DNA of 18,909 bases from Cellvibrionales bacterium UBA1963 (GTDB taxonomy: Bacteria; Pseudomonadota; Gammaproteobacteria; Pseudomonadales; UBA7434): the NCBI GenBank assembly GCA_002336035.1, contig DDED01000186.1:1-18909 (forward strand). Direction: 5' to 3'. The notes beneath the pieces were generated by a model that was given only the letters and a program-made list of their open reading frames with translations, did not search any database and was not told the DNA's origin. Positions 14,590 through 18,909 of the stretch are shown piece after piece. Position 1 is the first letter of the stretch. The number at the start of each line of letters is the position of its first letter. Position numbers and translations under genes: made by a program.

Positions 14590-14952
14590 GAGCTCACTGA
14601 TTTCATAAAAAAGGGTTAATGAAGCTTATACGCCCCCGCAAATAAACTGGCTCATAGGCAAGGGTGCCTTAAGGTTCTAATGATCGTGCTAGGGACCAAC
14701 CTTAATTGACCGATTATGATTTGGACGCTAAGCAGCGGGGTATATTATTGCCAGCTCAAACAATCGATTATAATGATCAGTGCGCGCTATAGCAAAGCCA
14801 TGCCTCTCTTAAGTACCACTATTTTCAAATAATTTTTGAGATTAATACTTGATAGGCATATATAGATAGGGCAACTGCCAATATGGTGGAGCTTAGCGCC
14901 TGATTCGTATATATTGTGCCTTATATAAGTTGTTTATTTTTGGAGGCACAGC
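14590..14952. promoter_or_regulatory. Divergent uvrA-ssb intergenic region
   Basis: No gene is visible in these 363 bases. A candidate sigma70 promoter for ssb is TTGAGA (14836-14841), 17-base spacer, TATATA (14859-14864), which leaves a leader of about 80 bases. There is also an inverted repeat, TTAAGGTT (14669-14676) and AACCTTAA (14698-14705), 21 bases apart, and further AT-rich hexamers close to ssb. I found no CTGT-N8-ACAG site, although uvrA and ssb are LexA-controlled in E. coli. On the uvrA side, a TATAAG in the reverse strand near 14615 could be a -10 box, but no -35 box supports it. Confidence 0.4.
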
Positions 14953-15441
14953 ATGGCACGCGGAATCAATAAAGTTATCTTGGTCGGTAATTGTGGTCAA
15001 GACCCAGAAACACGCTTTTCAGCAGCAGGGGCGGCTATTACTAACATCAGTATCGCGACCAGTGAGTCTTGGAAGGATAAACAAACAGGCCAGCAGCAGG
15101 AACGAACAGAATGGCATCGGGTCGTATTTTTTAACCGTCTAGGAGAAATTGCTGGCGAATACCTCAAAAAAGGTTCGAAAGTGTACGTTGAAGGATCGCT
15201 AAGAACGCGAAAATGGCAAGATAAAGAGGGGCAAGATCGTTACACCACTGAAATTGTTGGCAATGAGATGCAAATGCTTGATAGCCGAGGTATGGGCGAG
15301 GGTCAGGCCGGTCAAGGTGGTCAGTCATACCAGCCTTCGACGCCCGTTCAGGGCCAGCAAGCCGCCCCTCAGGTCCAGCAGGCTCAAGCACCAATGGCAC
15401 CTGCCGGTGGTGATGATTGGGATGATGATATACCGTTCTAA
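14953..15441 (+). CDS. ssb: Single-stranded DNA-binding protein
   Basis: The 162-residue protein has an N-terminal OB-fold (about 1-110) beginning MARGINKVILVGNCGQDPETR and containing TEWHRVVFFNRLGEIAGEYLKKGSKVYVEGSLRTRKWQD, then a glycine/glutamine/proline-rich disordered linker (about 113-150), and the acidic tip DDDIPF that binds SSB partner proteins such as RecQ, RecO and PriA. E. coli SSB has 178 residues, the difference being in the linker. SSB coats single-stranded DNA as a tetramer in replication, repair and recombination. A strong GGAGG ribosome-binding site lies at 14942-14946. It diverges from uvrA. Confidence 0.98.
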   Translation: MARGINKVILVGNCGQDPETRFSAAGAAITNISIATSESWKDKQTGQQQERTEWHRVVFFNRLGEIAGEYLKKGSKVYVEGSLRTRKWQDKEGQDRYTTEIVGNEMQMLDSRGMGEGQAGQGGQSYQPSTPVQGQQAAPQVQQAQAPMAPAGGDDWDDDIPF

Positions 15442-15526
15442 TTGTTGGCGGTTAACTCCTCATTAAGGGTGTTTTTTAAGCTAACCTTGCGTTTAAGGGC
15501 CGCTTCATTGCAAAACACGCTGTCGG

Positions 15527-15697
15527 CTTGCGTTCTAGTCTATTTGGGCTAACGTAAGAGTATCACCGCCAGAGTGGTGAATATGCAAAATGGCGCATCA
15601 AGTATAACAACTAATAAGTGATGTTCTGGCGATCTATAAGCCATATTTTAGCAAACCTTAGAAACGCACCGAGCTTGCAGTACGGTGCGTTTTTTTT
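15527..15697 (+). ncRNA. Possible small RNA or structured ssb 3' tail
   Basis: The 389 bases between ssb and the next coding region hold no believable ORF. A chain of small inverted repeats occurs here: CTTGCGTT (15527-15534) pairs with AACGTAAG (15551-15558) with one G-U, TCACC (15563-15567) with GGTGA (15576-15580), and a strong terminator ends the stretch at 15697. This could be a separate small RNA or the 3' untranslated tail of ssb mRNA. No clear promoter was seen upstream, so the small-RNA reading is weak. Confidence 0.25.
15662..15697 (+). terminator. Strong intrinsic terminator 220 bases after ssb
   Basis: AAACGCACCG (15662-15671) and CGGTGCGTTT (15683-15692) form a 10-base-pair GC-rich stem with an 11-base loop, followed by a run of T to 15697. 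It is oriented for the + strand. It ends ssb transcription or that of an unrecognised RNA after ssb. Confidence 0.85.
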
Positions 15698-15801
15698 GTG
15701 CCGAACATCGCGGATGACATTTTTTTAAAATCGGTTCAAAAGTCTCATTTAGACTTGCCGATCGATTCTGTGCTGCTACTATGCTACGACTTTTTTAGTT
15801 T

Positions 15802-15807
15802 TATAAT
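15802..15807 (+). promoter_or_regulatory. Candidate -10 box for the phosphatase gene
   Basis: A perfect TATAAT lies at 15802-15807, which would start transcription near 15814, shortly before the first possible start codons at 15831-15846. No matching -35 hexamer sits 16-18 bases upstream. A weaker alternative is TTGCCG (15755-15760) with TACTAT (15777-15782), 16 bases apart. Confidence 0.35.
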
Positions 15808-15836
15808 ACTGATGAATATCAGCGCAACGGTTGCAG

Positions 15837-16964
15837 ATGCTACTTATGAAAAAACAACAAAGCTTAGACGAAGGGTGGGCACTTATTGCCGATGACAATG
15901 GTTGGAAAATAACCCATCCAGCATCGACTGACCCAGACAATTATAACGTTTATCTTGAGCGGTGTGCCGGTAAGTCATTTGCGCCAGCCATTGCTTTAAC
16001 TGAGACAACCCACTTAGCATTGCCTTATTCCTACTTAAGCACTGTTGCAGGGAGCGACGTTGACGCGCTTTCTCATCCAGTGGTATCAGTGCAAAAGAAG
16101 CATCAGGTTGACTCAAGTATGATTCGGATAGCCTGTCGCCACATAGCCATGTCAGCGACGGCAAATTTTAGAGATTACGGCGGTTATTTCACGCAAGATG
16201 GCAGGCAGGTGAAGTGGAGTAAATTATTTCGAACCGGTCATATGGGAGAAATGAGCCGGAGGGACATTGCTGTGCTTAGCCAACTTAACATTCAAACGGT
16301 TTGCGATTTTAGGCGCCCAGAAGAGGCGACTAAGCAACCCAGCTTATTACCTCAAGACGTAGAGCCTACGGCCATCCCCATCTCACCTGGAAGCGCAATT
16401 GATTTATTTTCTGCCATTTCAGATAAAGCGATAGATGAAGCGAAGATAGATGCTTTTATGCAGGACATTAACCGTGACTTAGTGCGCAATCATCAGTCGA
16501 GTTATCGGTCAATGTTCGATCGATTATTGGCTGCTGCAGAGTCGGGATCGATTATTCATTGCTCCGCAGGTAAAGACCGAACGGGCTTCGGAGGGTTATT
16601 GTTATTATCGGCACTTGGCGTATCAGATGATGACATCATGGCCGATTATTTATTAACCAATCAGTACGTAAAGATAGAGCGAGAAATTGCGCGTTGGCAA
16701 GCCAATTATGGCGCTGCAGAAGCCAAAGATTCATCCGTTGATTCTGAAAAAGTGAATGCGGCTCGCGCAGCCATGAAAGACCATCAAGGCGACTTTAATC
16801 ACCAAGCGTTAGCGGTTATTCTAAGAGTAAAGGCGAGTTATTTACAGGCTGCGATTGATACAATTCGACAAGAATTTGGTACCAATATTGAGTACCTTGA
16901 GCAGCAAATTGGCTTAACTTCGTCTGAGTTCAATCGATTAAAAGCGTATTATCTTTATCCTTAA
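15837..16964 (+). CDS. Tyrosine-phosphatase-like protein (HCX5R type, Y_phosphatase3 family)
   Basis: About 375 residues. The catalytic loop is HCSAGKDRTG, with the cysteine at about residue 242, matching the P-loop of the bacterial dual-specificity and lipid phosphatase group that includes Mycobacterium MptpB, Listeria LipA and cyanobacterial IphP. Upstream are NFRDYGGY (about 110-117) and DFRRPEE (about 157-163), both hallmarks of that family. About 95 residues before NFRD form an extra N-terminal part, perhaps an Ig/fibronectin-like domain (WKITHPAS, YNVYLERC). I see no signal peptide or membrane helix, so it is probably cytoplasmic. The start is uncertain: TTG 15831, ATG 15837 and ATG 15846 are in frame and none has a good ribosome-binding site. 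Its substrate, phosphotyrosine or phosphoinositide, cannot be told. Confidence 0.88.
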   Translation: MLLMKKQQSLDEGWALIADDNGWKITHPASTDPDNYNVYLERCAGKSFAPAIALTETTHLALPYSYLSTVAGSDVDALSHPVVSVQKKHQVDSSMIRIACRHIAMSATANFRDYGGYFTQDGRQVKWSKLFRTGHMGEMSRRDIAVLSQLNIQTVCDFRRPEEATKQPSLLPQDVEPTAIPISPGSAIDLFSAISDKAIDEAKIDAFMQDINRDLVRNHQSSYRSMFDRLLAAAESGSIIHCSAGKDRTGFGGLLLLSALGVSDDDIMADYLLTNQYVKIEREIARWQANYGAAEAKDSSVDSEKVNAARAAMKDHQGDFNHQALAVILRVKASYLQAAIDTIRQEFGTNIEYLEQQIGLTSSEFNRLKAYYLYP

Positions 16965-16971
16965 TAGGCGG

Positions 16972-17199
16972 TTAGCTAAAGGCAAAAAATAGTAAAACCA
17001 GGCCGCCTATGGCCATTTTGATAGAGTCGCTGGCCTTATCCCATTGGGTCAATGCATAAAGATAAGCTAAGGGGGGTAAAAAGAAAGAGAACAGTCCCCA
17101 AGTAAAGTCCTCCTTAGAGGCAGTGAAAATCATTTGTATCCAGCTGCCAATCAGCAGTATGACGCCAAAAAACATCAGAACAGAGTTTAACGGATCCAT
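16972..17199 (-). CDS. Small membrane protein, two or three helices, function unknown
   Basis: A 75-residue protein on the - strand, converging on the phosphatase gene with 7 bases between the stop codons. It has hydrophobic stretches at about 7-26 (VLMFFGVILLIGSWIQMIF), 32-50 (FTWGLFSFFLPPLAYLYAL) and 59-74 (IKMAIGGLVLLFFAF), with little between them. The start codon follows AAGGAAAATTCG, an acceptable ribosome-binding site. It resembles small conserved gammaproteobacterial membrane proteins with a WGL...PP...L pattern, but I cannot name a family or job. The coding potential is good: a clean helical pattern and a plausible promoter. Confidence 0.75.
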   Translation of the reverse strand: MDPLNSVLMFFGVILLIGSWIQMIFTASKEDFTWGLFSFFLPPLAYLYALTQWDKASDSIKMAIGGLVLLFFAFS

Positions 17200-17235
17200 C
17201 GAATTTTCCTTGCCCGTGGGACTACCAAAGAGCTT

Positions 17236-17263
17236 AGAATAGCAGACTGAGGTTGATTGTCGT
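17236..17263 (-). promoter_or_regulatory. Candidate promoter of the small membrane protein gene
   Basis: On the - strand, ACGACA (17263-17258) and TATTCT (17241-17236) are 16 bases apart, and TGC stands directly before the -10 box, an extended -10 arrangement. Transcription would begin near 17229, about 30 bases before the start codon at 17199. Confidence 0.4.
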
Positions 17264-17680
17264 TGAGTGTTTTTGTGATTTTTACTTGCTACGACCGTAT
17301 TTATTTAACGCTGGTTGCGAAGTAATATGCTTAGATTAAGCGTCCATGATCTTTTATTGTTGGGAGAGTGGACATTGTATCAAGCTAGATTAATGTAACA
17401 CCTTTTAGCAATCATCAATTGGACATAAGGCTGTCAGCGTTTTTGAGCCCTAAATTTTAAAAGAGTGAGGGTCACTCGTTTAGATTTAACTGCGTATTGA
17501 CCATTAGCTGGCTATACTACTTATAAGAGCAATAAACAATCCGCTGTCAGGGCTTGTTCAAGGCACCGAATTAAGGGCGTATTTTTTGATCATATTTAAG
17601 CCAAGAAAAAACCGGTGTACGCTTCTAATCCTCGTGGTTTCGGCGCAGCTTTTGCTGTCTGTGAATGATGGTTCTGTTCA
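17264..17680. other. Non-coding stretch before the 133-residue hypothetical gene
   Basis: About 417 bases without a supported gene. It contains a short palindrome, GAGTGA (17463-17468), GGG, TCACTC (17472-17477), extendable by A-T pairs after one mismatch, and a possible promoter, TTGACC (17497-17502) with TTATAA (17521-17526) at 18 bases. The promoter would give a leader of about 150 bases before the gene at 17681, with the palindrome just upstream of the -35 box, where a regulator could bind. Confidence 0.35.
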
Positions 17681-18082
17681 ATGACTGACTCTGCTCGATT
17701 AGCGCACAATCTGGCTGCGTTAGCGGAGTTATCCGATGCAGAGAAAGTGGCTGCTTTTGATAAAGTGGGTTTGGCGGTTGCTAATTTTTCAGGCTCCCTA
17801 GAAGAACTTGAAAAAGCCGTTGGTATGCTGATGGTAGGCTATCATTTTGGTTGGAAAGTATTATTACTTGTTCACAGTAAGCGCACGATTAAGAAATATG
17901 AAGCCATATTAGAGATTGATATTAAAGATTTTTTCCCTGCTGAAGGAAGAAGTTCAAAGCGCTCAATGGGCCTCGATTTAGCCAAACAAATAGGCAATTT
18001 TTGGCAAGTAGTCAGTGGCGATATTAAGGTTGAAAACCGCCGTGATATCGAAGATGTTAATCCAGGCAAGGACGATAAATAA
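17681..18082 (+). CDS. Unrecognised conserved-looking soluble protein, 133 residues
   Basis: I do not recognise the family. The product is mostly helical and soluble, with an acidic N-terminal third (LAELSDAEKVAAFDKVGLAV), a central stretch GMLMVGYHFGWKVLLLVHSKRTIKKYEAIL with a hydrophobic core too short for a confident membrane helix, then DIKDFFPAEGRSS and FWQVVSGDIKVENRRDIEDV. Leucine-rich turns and a charged C-terminus suggest a real protein, not a chance ORF. The start codon has no strong ribosome-binding site, and a leader of about 150 bases may precede it. Its stop codon directly abuts the stop of the convergent exosortase-associated gene, with no terminator between them. Confidence 0.7.
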   Translation: MTDSARLAHNLAALAELSDAEKVAAFDKVGLAVANFSGSLEELEKAVGMLMVGYHFGWKVLLLVHSKRTIKKYEAILEIDIKDFFPAEGRSSKRSMGLDLAKQIGNFWQVVSGDIKVENRRDIEDVNPGKDDK

Positions 18083-18682
18083 TTATTTCTTGGTTAAAGA
18101 TTCGCTAATAGCTCCGCATGCTAAACCAAATAGCGCTGGGATCAGCCAGCGTCCTCCTCCTTCAGTCAAAACCATCCACTTTAATGCGAATGATTCCTCA
18201 CGTACAAAACCCGCTTGTTGGGCAGCGTTTTGAAAGCCCATGTCTAATAAGCCCAATAACTGAATGGGCGCAGTGATGGCTGAAATACAAAAAATGGAGG
18301 GCAGTGCAAGCAGTACGATCAAACTAAGCTGCTTCAGTGATTTCATTGGCCAACTGATAATAATGGTTAAAAAAATAACCAATGGCACTAAGGTATGTAA
18401 AACAGAGATGTCAGAAGAAATTGTCGTTCCTGCGGGGAGGGAGCGTGAAGGCGTGATCAATTTTGCTCTAGTGGCTGTCGCGGCTAGGACAATACTGTTT
18501 TCTTGTCTCTCTTCAATTGAAATAGCGGCGACATAATCGGTTGATGCAGCTTCTGTGACGTATTCGTAAAATGGTGTCATCATGGAAGCGAACCCATTGC
18601 CCCAAAAAAAACCGGCCAGTGACAGTAACAACCAAACTAAAATCACTTTCAAAAAAAGGTAACCATACACCGGATTATTCAT
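18083..18682 (-). CDS. Exosortase-associated membrane protein (XrtH-associated type)
   Basis: This 199-residue protein has four likely membrane helices: about 8-28, 93-111, 117-146 and 176-193. The region 29-91 between helices 1 and 2 is probably periplasmic, beginning GNGFASMMTPFYEY and including ISIEERQENSIVLAATA. A GGGRWLIP motif (176-182) opens the last helix; such a motif is, as I recall it, typical of the small membrane proteins that accompany exosortases. The start is ATG 18682, which overlaps the preceding exosortase gene by 8 bases (ATGAATAA), the tight coupling expected of partners. An upstream in-frame start at 18784 would run through the exosortase gene and is rejected. Its precise role is unknown; it is thought to assist the exosortase or to follow it in the same operon. 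Confidence 0.75.
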   Translation of the reverse strand: MNNPVYGYLFLKVILVWLLLSLAGFFWGNGFASMMTPFYEYVTEAASTDYVAAISIEERQENSIVLAATATRAKLITPSRSLPAGTTISSDISVLHTLVPLVIFLTIIISWPMKSLKQLSLIVLLALPSIFCISAITAPIQLLGLLDMGFQNAAQQAGFVREESFALKWMVLTEGGGRWLIPALFGLACGAISESLTKK

Positions 18683-18909
18683 GGTCGTTTTTTTCCTGGT
18701 TAGTTTTTCCAGTGGCCGTGGCCGCCAAGTTTGTTTGCTGTTCCATGGTCCAACGAGTCCACAGAAGAAAAAAACCAGCGACAAGTATTATAATGAGAGT
18801 CGGTGCATAGTAGGTATGAATCGGCGGGAACCACGCTCTGTTGTGTTCAATAATGTAATAGAGGCCGACGATTCTAATTTGATTAATTACATAAACGGTT
18901 ATGGTGCCG
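18675..18909 (-). CDS. xrtH: Exosortase, C-terminal part (probably XrtH; 5' end outside window)
   Basis: The last 77 codons of a - strand gene run off the right edge; this frame overlaps the shorter ORF of the neighbour. The peptide contains VINQIRIVGLYYIIEHN then WFPPIHTYYAPTLIIILVAGFFLLW and a polar tail ending NQEKNDHE. This fits the end of exosortases: the N-x-x-R motif with the catalytic arginine, followed about 23 residues later by the catalytic histidine in a final membrane helix. The catalytic cysteine would lie outside the window. The N..RIV.LYY and WF...H pattern is closest, from memory, to exosortase H, which handles IPTLxxWG-CTERM proteins. Exosortases are inner-membrane transpeptidases that cut the sorting signal from exported surface proteins. 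Family assignment to XrtH is an inference. Confidence 0.8.
   Translation of the reverse strand, partial: GTITVYVINQIRIVGLYYIIEHNRAWFPPIHTYYAPTLIIILVAGFFLLWTRWTMEQQTNLAATATGKTNQEKNDHE

Noticed and set aside
15698..15895. 65-residue open frame before the phosphatase
   Set aside because: It begins in the T-run of the terminator, overlaps the phosphatase start in another frame and has no recognisable features.
18683..18784. Longer version of the exosortase-associated protein, starting at 18784
   Set aside because: The extra 34 residues lie in the exosortase reading region in another frame, are rich in charged and odd residues, and the ATG at 18682 gives a normal hydrophobic N-terminus with an ATGAATAA overlap.
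18264..18810. + strand open frames across the exosortase genes
   Set aside because: They lie antisense to two overlapping - strand genes with clear membrane and motif patterns.

Overview
The window comes from a gammaproteobacterium, probably an environmental or marine one. The evidence is the strict order of the S10, spc and alpha ribosomal operons, the close match of every ribosomal protein to the Escherichia coli and Pseudomonas type, and the uvrA and ssb genes lying directly beyond rplQ. Base composition is moderate, with AT-rich spacers.

Bases 1-11740 are housekeeping and all on the + strand. The window opens in the last 43 codons of rplB, then runs through the end of the S10 operon (rpsS, rplV, rpsC, rplP, rpmC, rpsQ), the spc operon (rplN, rplX, rplE, rpsN, rpsH, rplF, rplR, rpsE, rpmD, rplO, secY, rpmJ) and the alpha operon (rpsM, rpsK, rpsD, rpoA, rplQ). 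These genes supply ribosomal proteins of both subunits, the SecY translocon channel and the RNA polymerase alpha subunit. A promoter-like site sits between rpmJ and rpsM. Several spacers around rpsH, rpsD and rpoA contain inverted repeats. The block ends at a long perfect palindrome that should stop transcription in both directions.

Bases 11758-15441 hold DNA-repair genes: uvrA on the - strand, and ssb on the + strand, divergent from it across a 363-base gap with no recognisable LexA box. About 220 bases after ssb there is a strong terminator that no gene explains, preceded by a few small hairpins.

Bases 15700-18909 are an accessory region: a tyrosine-phosphatase-like protein (HCSAGKDRTG loop), a 75-residue membrane protein on the - strand, an unrecognised 133-residue soluble protein behind a 480-base non-coding stretch, and, entering from the right edge on the - strand, the C-terminal end of an exosortase (best match XrtH) translationally coupled to a four-helix membrane protein with a GGGRW motif. 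Exosortases sort surface proteins carrying C-terminal PEP-CTERM-like signals, so the right end probably belongs to a protein-sorting locus continuing outside the window. I see no IS element, CRISPR array, tRNA or rRNA, and no clearly undescribed system. The best leads are the exosortase pair, the orphan terminator after ssb and the inverted repeats around rpsD.
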